From Ruminococcus sp. UBA3286 (GTDB lineage: Bacteria > Bacillota > Clostridia > Oscillospirales > Ruminococcaceae), in contig DETO01000071.1 of the NCBI GenBank assembly GCA_002362135.1, forward strand, positions 837-14,182: a DNA stretch of 13,346 nt, given 5' to 3'. Below the pieces are notes generated by a model that was not told the origin of the DNA, did no database searches, and saw only the letters and a list, made by a program, of their open reading frames with translations. Positions 1 through 6,582 of the stretch are shown one piece after another. The translations under genes and the position numbers were made by a program. How positions within the stretch are numbered: position 1 is the first letter of the stretch; every line of letters begins with the position of its first letter.

Positions 1-182
1 GTTGCAACCTCCTCATATCTTTCGTCTAAAATTTGTCATACGGCGGCGCAAATTCTCAATATAAGTCAGCGGTTTGCTCCTTGTCTGATAAAATTTTATC
101 TCAGGGTCTAATGAGGAGTTTGCAATAGAGGTGAGTATAGCAGTCGTTAAAATAGAGAATGCTTTTTATTTTACAACGTTGT
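1..182 (-). promoter_or_regulatory. Long 5' leader with RBS of an off-window minus-strand gene
   Basis: This stretch has no credible ORF. On the minus strand it reads as a transcript leader of about 180 nt ending in AGGAGG (8-13). It contains the self-complementary GATAAAATTTTATC flanked by CUCC and GGAG segments, two GCAAAC copies, and a 7-bp GAAUUUG/CAAAUUU stem nearer the RBS, so it could fold extensively. Positions 119-139 match the thi leader at 6758-6778 in 20 of 21 bases. I do not recognise it as a known riboswitch or ribosomal-protein leader. It could be a cis-regulatory RNA or a dispersed repeat that landed in a leader. Confidence 0.4.
119..139. repeat. Copy 1 of a 21-bp intergenic repeat
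   Basis: TTTGCAATAGAGG followed by T and GAGTATA on the plus strand. It matches 6758-6778 with one difference (T against G after GAGG). Here the motif is antisense to the presumed leftward leader transcript, whereas in the thi leader it is sense. This argues for a DNA-level repeat or for parts of different hairpins rather than one conserved RNA element. Confidence 0.6.
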
Positions 183-188
183 AATTAA

Positions 189-217
189 ATTATACAGCAT
201 CATACACAAAAAAACAA
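189..217 (-). promoter_or_regulatory. Promoter for a gene off the left edge
   Basis: Read on the minus strand, a -35 TTGTTT (212-217) and a perfect -10 TATAAT (189-194) are separated by exactly 17 bp. Transcription would start near 182 and run left. No gene lies between it and position 1, but a strong ribosome binding site (AGGAGG on minus, 8-13) is found just before the edge. The promoter therefore most likely serves a gene whose start codon is only a few bases outside the window. The identity of that gene cannot be read here. Confidence 0.6.
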
Positions 218-318
218 TCACACTGTTAATCTCTATTTATGCTGGGATTTAGTTATAATTGCCGCTACTGCAAAATGCTCAAAGGATATCTCTTGATAGT
301 TTGCAGCAGGTCTAATAT

Positions 319-346
319 AAAAAGCCGAGCATCCGCTCGGCTTTTT
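319..346 (-). terminator. Intrinsic terminator of the amidase gene
   Basis: AAAAAGCCGAGC (319-330), a 4-nt ATCC loop, and GCTCGGCTTTTT (335-346) form a perfect 12-bp stem with a GC-rich core. It lies 12 bp beyond the amidase stop. On the minus strand it ends in a T run, as a Rho-independent terminator should. The symmetric A and T tracts would let it work in both directions. Confidence 0.9.
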
Positions 347-358
347 GAAAAATTTATT

Positions 359-1537
359 TTATTCATCTTCACTTGAATATTCAAAAGTCAGAATCCATTC
401 TTCCATTGCTACTGTCTGAATGTTTGTGGACAGATAAGCGTAATAAGAGAGTATCGTGGAAGCATCGGAAGTATCAATAATGCCGTCGGAATTCACGTCC
501 GCCGCCTTGAACTGCTCTTCGGTAAAAGTGCCTGTATTTTCGGTTGAAAGTATGGCATATTCTTGCAATACCAAAGATGCGTCAAGAGGACTGATTGTAT
601 AATCATCATTTACATTTCCTAAGCAGGGCTTTACAAGCGGTTGAGTAGTGACGGCAGTCGTAGTAGTCGTAGTTGTTTCGGCAGTAGTATTTGTAGTTGT
701 CGTTGTGGTTTTAGCAAGCTCTTCCGCCTTTTTTTCGCTGAAGTAATTGTAAAAAACGGCAGCTTCGGCTTTTGCAAGCTTCTTTAAATTCTTTTCATCA
801 TAAAGCCATACTGCGGCTCGGTAATTGGTATGGAAAGAATGCTCCATGAGAATTCCCGGAGTACCCACATATCTTGAACCGACAAGAACACTGTACCATT
901 CATCATCCATAACGCCGTTTCCGTCGCAGTCATAAGTTCCTTTCTTTTTCTGGAGCGTGCCTTTTTGATTCGTATTCATCACGTCTGCGCAGGTATCGGC
1001 AATAAGTTTTCCGACTTCACGGCTTGTATCGTCAATATCAGTCCACGGCAGATCCTGAAATGTAAAAGCCATGGGGCCGTCGGCGGAAGCGTAAGATGAA
1101 GCGTTGCTGTGTACGGAAATGAAAAAATCGTATCCCTTTGACATATAGCCTCTTTCTGTTAATCCGGGATCTTCCTCCAAAGAATCTTTAGTAAGATCGG
1201 CATGAACGCCGAGCGCCTGAAGTTCTTTTTGCAGATAATTTGAAAGCTTCCATGTCATAACGCTTTCCCAGTAAGGGGAATAAATGGGGGATTGGTTGTA
1301 ATACGAAAAATGCCCGGGGTCTATCATGATTTTTATGACAGAGGGATCAAGATCTTTGATGCAGTCGTTGACAGGAAGTTTATTGACGTCCGGAAGTTTT
1401 TCAGAACGATGATATCCACCCTCGCCCAATTCGTAAAACCCGGGAATCAAAACGGCGGCTTGCGATGAAAGCTGAGCAGAATATGTACTGAAAATAACAA
1501 GTCCGCCCAATGCGACTGATAGTAATTTTTTTAGCAT
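359..1537 (-). CDS. Secreted N-acetylmuramoyl-L-alanine amidase (Amidase_3) with C-terminal dockerin
   Basis: A 392-aa exported zinc amidase predicted to cut the bond between muramic acid and L-alanine in peptidoglycan. Residues 1-28 form a signal peptide (KK, hydrophobic core, Ala-rich cleavage region). The Amidase_3 domain (about 67-268) shows MIDPGH (His76), Glu91 in YWESV, His143 in ISVHSNA as probable zinc ligands, and Glu232 in MEHSFHTN as the probable catalytic Glu. A Thr-rich linker (277-299) leads to a type I dockerin (306-370): a degenerate first repeat beginning GNVNDDY and a good second repeat beginning ADVNSDG. A further Asp/Asn/Gly loop resembling a calcium site (203-213, DCDGNGVMDDE) lies inside the catalytic domain. 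The start ATG has AAAGGA about 10 nt upstream. The gene is monocistronic, with its own promoter and terminator. A dockerin suggests attachment to a cohesin scaffold; that is inferred. Confidence 0.92.
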   Translation of the reverse strand: MLKKLLSVALGGLVIFSTYSAQLSSQAAVLIPGFYELGEGGYHRSEKLPDVNKLPVNDCIKDLDPSVIKIMIDPGHFSYYNQSPIYSPYWESVMTWKLSNYLQKELQALGVHADLTKDSLEEDPGLTERGYMSKGYDFFISVHSNASSYASADGPMAFTFQDLPWTDIDDTSREVGKLIADTCADVMNTNQKGTLQKKKGTYDCDGNGVMDDEWYSVLVGSRYVGTPGILMEHSFHTNYRAAVWLYDEKNLKKLAKAEAAVFYNYFSEKKAEELAKTTTTTTNTTAETTTTTTTAVTTQPLVKPCLGNVNDDYTISPLDASLVLQEYAILSTENTGTFTEEQFKAADVNSDGIIDTSDASTILSYYAYLSTNIQTVAMEEWILTFEYSSEDE

Positions 1538-1576
1538 TTATTTCAAATCCTTTCAAGATCAGTGTTGATATTTTAT

Positions 1577-1605
1577 ATTATATCACGAATCACTTTGATT
1601 GTCAA
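1577..1605 (-). promoter_or_regulatory. Consensus promoter of the amidase gene
   Basis: On the minus strand TTGACA (1600-1605) and TATAAT (1577-1582) are exactly 17 bp apart, a perfect sigma-A-type promoter. Transcription would begin near 1570, about 33 nt before the ATG. The -35 box begins two bases beyond the T tract of the upstream terminator, so the two units are packed tightly but insulated. Confidence 0.85.
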
Positions 1606-1606
1606 G

Positions 1607-1642
1607 ATAAAAATTCCTCTCACCCATACGGGCAAGAGGAAT
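1607..1642 (-). terminator. Intrinsic terminator after the ABC permease gene
   Basis: Reading minus, ATTCCTCT (1635-1642) pairs with AGAGGAAT (1613-1620). A CCC/GGG pair inside the 14-nt loop extends the stem, and a T run (1609-1613) follows. It lies 21 bp after the permease stop and ends the transporter operon. Confidence 0.85.
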
Positions 1643-1663
1643 CGTGAGTGTGTATATGTAAAT

Positions 1664-3658
1664 TTATTTCTTAACAATTTTATAATAAACTTTCGCCGTC
1701 ATTAAATATATTGCCGCGTATATAACTGCAAATGCAATAAATACGCATATACCGCTGATTACGAAAAGATTTGTGTTAGTAAGATTCATCATAGAAAGTA
1801 TCTTTCTTATTATCGGGAATGAAAAGACTGTATGTATACCTGCTGTGATCAAAGGCAGGAAAAATACTGTCAGTACCTGCGAATGAATTGATTTTTTAAC
1901 TTCATGTTCGCTCATTCCGACTTTCTGCATAATTTCAAATTGCTTTTTATCGTTATAGCCTTCTGAAATTTGCTTATAATAAATTATAAGCACGGCTGCA
2001 ATGGTGAATAATACGCTGAGGAATATTCCGAGGAAGAATAATCCGCCATATAATCCGTATGCTGACTCACGGCCCTCTTCGCGGCATTCAGTGTAATATG
2101 AGATATCGTTTTCATGGATGTAGCTTTCCATTTTTTTCCATATCTTATCATTAAGCGCGACCTGCGTTTCTGCGTCGCCGTCAATATTGAGCTTGCAGCA
2201 GGAAACTATGTTGCTGCTTGCGTCGTTATAGACCTTTGCCTGTTCTTTCTGCAAATCTTTTAAAGTAGATATATCTTTTACAACAATGCCGAAAGAAGGG
2301 CATATATCCGAAGCCATAAGACCACTGCGTATATATTTATCAGTATGTTCTTTGATATTATAGGTTTTGCCGAAAAGTTTAAAGCTGTCTTTATTATATT
2401 TTACTCGATCAGAATAGAATATAACTTCATCGTCATTAAGAGTTATCTCCTTACCGATAAATGCCGAATAATCCTTTGCGGTTATAAAGTTCAGTTCGTA
2501 AACGTTATCGAGCATACTCATATCGCTCGTATCGTCTCCGAAGAAAAATTCATCGCCGCCTGTATATAATGCAGAAAACTGCAAACTCGAATAGATCACT
2601 TGTTCTGTTATCTTTATATTTTCTTCTTTTGCTGTTTCGTCTACAATATCGACTATGCCCTGATATTTATCCTCATCTACGCTGTAGGCGTTAAATTCAA
2701 GCTGATACGGATAACGCTGCATAATTATATCTTCAATGCCGACTATCATAGCGACGGTAGGGGAAAGGGTAACAAGTACCATAGTCGAGAGTATGCATAT
2801 ATTTGCAAGTCCTACAGCATTCTGTTTCATTCTGTAGATCATTCCCGAAACGCTGATAAAATGATTGGTTTTATAGTAATATTTCTTGTTGGCTTTTAAA
2901 ATTTTTAACAGCGCGATACTTCCGGCGGTAAAAATAAGATATGTTCCAACGATTACAAGAATTACCGCAACAAAAAACAAAGTCAGCGCTTTCAGAGGAT
3001 TCTTTACGGTTACGGCGATATAATATCCGGCGCCGAGACAGATAATTCCCATTAAAGCGAGAAGCCATTTTGCTTTCGGTTCTTTTTCTCCGGTATTTCC
3101 GCCTTTAAGCAGTTCTATCGGTTTTGAGAGATGTATCATTCTGAGCGAGTTGAGGAATATCAGCGTAAACAGGATTCCGAAAAGTATGACCGTGCTTAAT
3201 ATCGCTCCTTTGGATATATGGAAACCTAAAGGAATTTCCGATTTCATGATCTTGAGTATCAGTATAAACATGAGCTTATCGAGAATTACACCGATAAAAA
3301 TTCCTAACGTAAAGCTTATGACCGCAGCATATAAGCTTTCAAAGCCGACTAATTTGGAAATGTGCCTTTTTTCCATTCCGAGAATGTTGAAAACGCCAAA
3401 TTCTTTTTTTCGGTTTTTCATAAGGAAGCTGTTGGTATAGAACAGGAAAATGCACACAAATATAGCTATGATATGTGTTCCGAGTTCAAGCATCGTTAAG
3501 ATAGTACTTCCGCCCTGTATACTTTCTATACCTTTATTAAGGGACAGCGATTTCATTATATAAAACATCGCTATGGTAAATGAACAGGTCAGGATATACG
3601 GAATATAAGTCCGCGCATTTTTGCGGATATTATCAAAGGCAAGGCGTGGGTACATCAT
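1664..3658 (-). CDS. Bce-type ABC transporter permease (BceB/FtsX-like, 10 TM)
   Basis: A 664-aa membrane subunit of a peptide-antibiotic detoxification and sensing transporter. The topology matches the BceB type: TM1 near 18-38, TM2 57-79, TM3 107-134, TM4 150-172, TM5 198-218, TM6 226-250, TM7 284-306, then a roughly 228-residue extracellular domain (309-536), and TM8-10 near 537-561, 595-616 and 631-655. The large domain between TM7 and TM8 is the family hallmark and is thought to govern peptide recognition. The start ATG overlaps the ATPase stop by 4 nt (ATGA), indicating translational coupling; a second ATG follows immediately. The neighbouring ATPase, kinase and regulator make a full module. 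The substrate (bacitracin-like or lantibiotic) cannot be told from sequence. Confidence 0.92.
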   Translation of the reverse strand: MMYPRLAFDNIRKNARTYIPYILTCSFTIAMFYIMKSLSLNKGIESIQGGSTILTMLELGTHIIAIFVCIFLFYTNSFLMKNRKKEFGVFNILGMEKRHISKLVGFESLYAAVISFTLGIFIGVILDKLMFILILKIMKSEIPLGFHISKGAILSTVILFGILFTLIFLNSLRMIHLSKPIELLKGGNTGEKEPKAKWLLALMGIICLGAGYYIAVTVKNPLKALTLFFVAVILVIVGTYLIFTAGSIALLKILKANKKYYYKTNHFISVSGMIYRMKQNAVGLANICILSTMVLVTLSPTVAMIVGIEDIIMQRYPYQLEFNAYSVDEDKYQGIVDIVDETAKEENIKITEQVIYSSLQFSALYTGGDEFFFGDDTSDMSMLDNVYELNFITAKDYSAFIGKEITLNDDEVIFYSDRVKYNKDSFKLFGKTYNIKEHTDKYIRSGLMASDICPSFGIVVKDISTLKDLQKEQAKVYNDASSNIVSCCKLNIDGDAETQVALNDKIWKKMESYIHENDISYYTECREEGRESAYGLYGGLFFLGIFLSVLFTIAAVLIIYYKQISEGYNDKKQFEIMQKVGMSEHEVKKSIHSQVLTVFFLPLITAGIHTVFSFPIIRKILSMMNLTNTNLFVISGICVFIAFAVIYAAIYLMTAKVYYKIVKK

Positions 3659-4419
3659 CTTACATCACCGCCTGAAGCCATAAGAGTAAGCGCGTCGGAA
3701 ATTTTCTGATACATCTCTTCATTGGTGGAATTTCCGCGGTATATCTGGTGGAACACTTCGCCGTCCTTGATAAACATCACGCGTCCTGCACGGCTTGCGG
3801 CGCGTGACGAGTGAGTAACCATAACTATCGTCTGCCCCGAACGGTTGATTTCGTTGAATACATTCAGCAGGCTGTCGGAAGACCTGGAATCCAGCGCGCC
3901 TGTAGGTTCGTCGGCAAGAATGAGACGTGGATTTGTGATAATAGCTCTTGCAACTGCCGCGCGCTGTTTCTGACCGCCTGAAACTTCGTATGGGTATTTA
4001 TTCAGCAGATTGATTATGCCAAGCTGATTTGCTATCGGCAGCATTTTCTTCTGCATTTCATCGAATTTCTTTCCCGAAAGCACCAGCGGCAGAAAAATAT
4101 TGTCGCGAAGGCTGAAAGTATCGAGAAGATTGAAATCCTGAAATACAAAGCCGAGATTCTGACGGCGGAACGAAGCGAGTTCTTTTTCCTTTATCTTTGA
4201 AAGCGGCTTGCCGTCAAGATAAACCTCTCCGTTCGTAGGTTTATCCAGAGAAGCGAGAATATTCAGCAGCGTGGTTTTTCCCGAACCCGATTCTCCCATG
4301 ATGGCAACATATTCGCCTGATTCAACGGAAAAGTTGACATTTGACAGAGCTTTTACCTGATTTCCGCCGAATCTTGCCGTATAAATTTTCTCAAGACTTA
4401 CGACTTCCAATAATGCCAT
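3655..4419 (-). CDS. Bce-type ABC transporter ATP-binding protein (BceA-like)
   Basis: The ATPase partner of the downstream permease, 254 aa with the chosen start. Counting from an in-frame ATG 15 nt earlier (4434), Walker A is GESGSGKTT near 48-55, the Q-loop lies in FVFQD near 97-101, the ABC signature is VSGGQ near 151-155, Walker B is LILADEP near 171-177, and the switch His is in VTHSS. These are typical of the MacB/LolD/BceA branch. I prefer the second ATG (4417-4419): GGAGG lies 8 nt before it, whereas the first ATG overlaps that GGAGG and has no site of its own. Transcription probably starts near 4646 from a regulated promoter, and the permease gene follows with a 4-nt overlap. Confidence 0.93.
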   Translation of the reverse strand: MALLEVVSLEKIYTARFGGNQVKALSNVNFSVESGEYVAIMGESGSGKTTLLNILASLDKPTNGEVYLDGKPLSKIKEKELASFRRQNLGFVFQDFNLLDTFSLRDNIFLPLVLSGKKFDEMQKKMLPIANQLGIINLLNKYPYEVSGGQKQRAAVARAIITNPRLILADEPTGALDSRSSDSLLNVFNEINRSGQTIVMVTHSSRAASRAGRVMFIKDGEVFHQIYRGNSTNEEMYQKISDALTLMASGGDVR

Positions 4420-4446
4420 TTTTTTGACCTCCATGAATTAAATATG

Positions 4447-4494
4447 AGAATTTGTGTTCATAGGTTTTACGCACGTCCTATGAACGCAAATTCT
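4447..4494 (-). repeat. Long hairpin in the leader of the ABC genes (proximal)
   Basis: Arms 4447-4464 and 4477-4494 are complementary over 17 of 18 positions (8 bp, one mismatch, 9 bp) around a 12-nt loop. The right arm contains CCTATGAAC and CAAATTC. In the minus-strand mRNA this is a very stable stem ending 14 nt before GGAGG. No T run follows on either strand, so it is not a standard terminator. A role in mRNA stability, processing or binding a factor is possible. Confidence 0.75.
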
Positions 4495-4502
4495 GAAAGC
4501 GC

Positions 4503-4559
4503 GATCTGTTCTTCATACGAGTCAGATAAGCAATAAATTGCTTGAATGAAGAACAGATC
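4503..4559 (-). repeat. Second long inverted repeat in the leader of the ABC genes
   Basis: GATCTGTTCTTCAT (4503-4516) and ATGAAGAACAGATC (4546-4559) are a perfect 14-bp inverted repeat. A smaller nested one lies in the 29-nt interior (AAGCAA at 4528-4533 with TTGCTT at 4538-4543). No T tract follows on the minus strand. With the adjacent stem at 4447-4494 it makes a tandem-hairpin leader between the promoter and the ATPase gene. Confidence 0.75.
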
Positions 4560-4611
4560 AACAGCATGGACAGACTTTGGATAAGGAGAGACATTTTGGA
4601 GTACTGTCATG

Positions 4612-4627
4612 ATCTGATATATCAGAT
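4612..4627. repeat. 16-bp perfect palindrome just downstream of the ABC promoter
   Basis: ATCTGATATATCAGAT reads identically on both strands. It lies about 20-35 bp downstream of the predicted start site of the ABC transcript (near 4646), where a repressor or second regulator could act. As RNA it could only form a short stem. Function is unknown. Confidence 0.5.
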
Positions 4628-4652
4628 TCCATGTTGTTTGCTTTCTGAATAA

Positions 4653-4681
4653 ATTATAGCATGAAAAATCGTGGCTGAACA
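4653..4681 (-). promoter_or_regulatory. Activator-dependent-looking promoter of the ABC genes
   Basis: On the minus strand a perfect extended -10 (TGC then TATAAT, 4653-4658 plus 4659-4661) is preceded at 17 bp by a poor -35, TGTTCA (4676-4681). A strong -10 with a weak -35 and an upstream regulator palindrome is the usual arrangement for an activated promoter. It sits between the kinase stop and the ATPase gene, so the transporter can be induced separately from the two-component genes. Confidence 0.75.
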
Positions 4682-4689
4682 TCGAATCC

Positions 4690-4728
4690 TGTGACAAATT
4701 GGATGATTCAGATGACATTTTTGTCACA
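4690..4728 (-). promoter_or_regulatory. Predicted BceR-like regulator binding region
   Basis: The main site is TGACA-N4-TGTCA at 4713-4726, fitting the TNACA-N4-TGTAA-type consensus known for BceR-like regulators. A second TGACA (4692-4696) lies 21 bp away, two helical turns, with a poor partner half-site, so it may be a weak secondary site. Looking outward, TGTGACA (4690-4696) and TGTCACA (4722-4728) also form an inverted repeat. The region begins immediately after the kinase stop and ends about 9 bp from the -35, as expected for activation by the linked response regulator. Confidence 0.75.
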
Positions 4729-4729
4729 T

Positions 4730-5716
4730 TCATTCAATATCGATATAATTTTCTGAAAGATCGACGAAAAAACAGCTTCCCTTACCGATATCCGATTTTG
4801 CATAAATCTCATGCCCAAGTTTATTGCATACCTTTTTGCAGAGGTAAAGTCCCAGCCCCGTGGATTTGCTGTTTGTACGTCCGCTCATGCCTGTGTAGCC
4901 CTTTTCAAATATTCTGGGAAGATCTTCCGGTGCAATGCCTATCCCGGTATCCCGTACAGATAGAATATCGTTTTCAAACCGGATAGAAACGCTGCCCTCC
5001 ACGGTATATTTTACTGCATTTGACAAAAATTGCTCGATCACGAATTCAAGCCATTTTTCGTCTGTAATGACGCGTACTTTTATAGGTTCGTAGTCAATTT
5101 TTATCTTGCGCCGTATAAATACCGAAGCGTATTTGCGGATAGCCTGCCTGATTATTTTATCGAGATCATAACGTCTGATAACAAGATCGTTGGAATCGCT
5201 GTCAAGACGGATAAAATTCAGAGCCATTTCGGCATACTGTTCGATCTTGAAAAGTTCCGTGGAAATTTCGCTCCCAAATTCTATATTTTCCATTTGCAGT
5301 ATCATCTGGATAGCCGATATAGGCGTTTTTATCTGATGAACCCATACTGTGAAATATTCGGAATTATCCTGCTGAATGCTTTTGATGCGAGTCAGATTTT
5401 CGCTGTTTTTTTCGGTAAGACGTCTGATTATCTCATGAAGCCGTCTTTCTGTAACATTATCGGGAGCAGGCAGCTTATCGGTCATAAGCGGCAGATTATT
5501 AAATATTTCCTGAAGTTCGCGATTTTTTCTGCAAAAGCCGATATATCGGCATAGCGCGATAGTAATTCCTATTATGGCACATACCGCGAACGCATAAAGT
5601 ACAGCTTCGGGGTGCGAATCATACAAAAATAAAATTACTGCAAAGATCGCTGAAAAAGATGAAAAAGTCAAAAACGATCTGCGATATTGCCATATATAAC
5701 TGAAAAATTTTTTCAT
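4730..5716 (-). CDS. Intramembrane-sensing histidine kinase (BceS-like)
   Basis: A 328-aa membrane sensor kinase that phosphorylates the adjacent response regulator. Two TM helices (about 14-32 and 39-58) are joined by an extracellular loop of only about 6-8 residues, so there is no room for a ligand-binding sensor domain. This is the intramembrane-sensing design, in which the signal comes from the cognate ABC transporter. The H-box has His127 in VHQIKTP. The ATPase region has the N-box FLSNAVKYT (230-238), G1 RDTGIGI (255-261), F-box EKGYTG and G2 STGLGLYL (285-292). All key residues are present. The ATG overlaps the regulator stop (ATGA), and there is no independent strong RBS, so translation is probably coupled. 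Confidence 0.93.
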   Translation of the reverse strand: MKKFFSYIWQYRRSFLTFSSFSAIFAVILFLYDSHPEAVLYAFAVCAIIGITIALCRYIGFCRKNRELQEIFNNLPLMTDKLPAPDNVTERRLHEIIRRLTEKNSENLTRIKSIQQDNSEYFTVWVHQIKTPISAIQMILQMENIEFGSEISTELFKIEQYAEMALNFIRLDSDSNDLVIRRYDLDKIIRQAIRKYASVFIRRKIKIDYEPIKVRVITDEKWLEFVIEQFLSNAVKYTVEGSVSIRFENDILSVRDTGIGIAPEDLPRIFEKGYTGMSGRTNSKSTGLGLYLCKKVCNKLGHEIYAKSDIGKGSCFFVDLSENYIDIE

Positions 5717-6390
5717 TCTACAATATACCCGCTTCCTATTTTAGTTTTTATAAAATTTTCCAGTCCGACTGATTCAAGCTTTCTGCGAAGCCGCGTTACA
5801 TTTACTGTAAGAGTATTTTCCTCTACATAACAGTCCATTTGCCACAGCTTATTCATGAGAGTATCTCGGCTTACAACTTTTCCTCTGTTTTCCATAAGAG
5901 TTTGCAAGATACGGAATTCGTTTTTAGTAAGTTCAATAGTATTTCCGTTATAAAGCAGCGTGGTATCATTAAGATTCAGAACCGCGCCATTATGTTCCAG
6001 AACGGGTATCTTTCCGCCCATGTCGTAAGTTCTGCGGAGCATCGCCTGAATTTTTGCTGTCATTACGTTCAGGTCGATAGGCTTTGAGATGAAATCATCG
6101 CCGCCCATATTTACAGCCATAACGATATTCATATTATCGCTTGCGGAAGAGATGAAAATAATCGGAACTTCCGAAAATTTTCGTATTTCGCTGCACCAGT
6201 GATAACCGTTGTAAAAGGGCAGCATAATATCCATAAGCACGATATGAGGATCAAAATCAGTAAATTCGCCGATAACATTGTGGAATGCCTGCGTTGTTTT
6301 TACGCTGTATCCCCAGTTTTCGAGATGCTTTTTCATAAGAGAGGCGATAGTTGGATCGTCCTCGGTAATGAGTATTCTGTACAAATTCAT
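5713..6390 (-). CDS. OmpR-family response regulator (BceR-like)
   Basis: A 225-aa transcription factor with an N-terminal receiver domain (about 3-118): acidic pocket Asp11/Asp12, phospho-acceptor Asp54 in VLMDIMLP, switch Ser81 and conserved Lys103 in SKP. A C-terminal winged-helix DNA-binding domain (about 130-225) contains TKNEFRILQTL, the acidic VEENTLTVNVTRLRRKL recognition region and the terminal GSGYIVE. It is the first gene of the kinase operon, with AAGGAG directly upstream of the ATG. It most likely activates the ABC promoter through the palindrome at 4713-4726. It could also act on other loci; that cannot be seen here. Confidence 0.93.
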   Translation of the reverse strand: MNLYRILITEDDPTIASLMKKHLENWGYSVKTTQAFHNVIGEFTDFDPHIVLMDIMLPFYNGYHWCSEIRKFSEVPIIFISSASDNMNIVMAVNMGGDDFISKPIDLNVMTAKIQAMLRRTYDMGGKIPVLEHNGAVLNLNDTTLLYNGNTIELTKNEFRILQTLMENRGKVVSRDTLMNKLWQMDCYVEENTLTVNVTRLRRKLESVGLENFIKTKIGSGYIVE

Positions 6391-6416
6391 TCACTCCTTA
6401 AATAATCTGCTAATTT

Positions 6417-6445
6417 ATGATAGCATACAAAATTGAAAAAGTCAA
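6417..6445 (-). promoter_or_regulatory. Promoter of the regulator-kinase operon
   Basis: Minus-strand TTGACT (6440-6445) and TATCAT (6417-6422) are 17 bp apart, and TGC directly before the -10 makes it an extended -10. Transcription would start near 6410, about 20 nt before the ATG of the regulator. No BceR-like palindrome is visible beside it, so these genes are probably expressed at a basal level. Confidence 0.75.
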
Positions 6446-6546
6446 TTCCCGATCTATTGATCAACACGTATACTAACCTTTATTCCAAAACGTTCAAGAG
6501 ACGATTTTTCCTATAGTATGGAATAGTAAAAATTGATTTCCGTGTA

Positions 6547-6575
6547 TTGACATTTGGAATTTGATGTGGTATAAT
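6547..6575 (+). promoter_or_regulatory. Perfect consensus promoter of the thi operon
   Basis: TTGACA (6547-6552) and TATAAT (6570-6575) with a 17-bp spacer match the sigma-A-type consensus fully. The predicted start is near 6583, giving a leader of about 218 nt before thiW. So strong a promoter in front of a vitamin salvage operon suggests that control is exerted after initiation, in the leader. Confidence 0.88.
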
Positions 6576-6582
6576 AGACCTG

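Noticed and set aside
4434..4434. ATG at 4434 as the ABC ATPase start
   Set aside because: It overlaps the GGAGG that serves the ATG five codons further on and has no site of its own.
4447..4494. Hairpin read as a Rho-independent terminator
   Set aside because: No T run follows the stem on either strand.
4467..4733. 88-codon minus-strand ORF between the kinase and the ATPase genes
   Set aside because: It covers the BceR-like site, the promoter -10 and both inverted repeats, lacks an RBS and resembles no family. It is open by chance across regulatory DNA.
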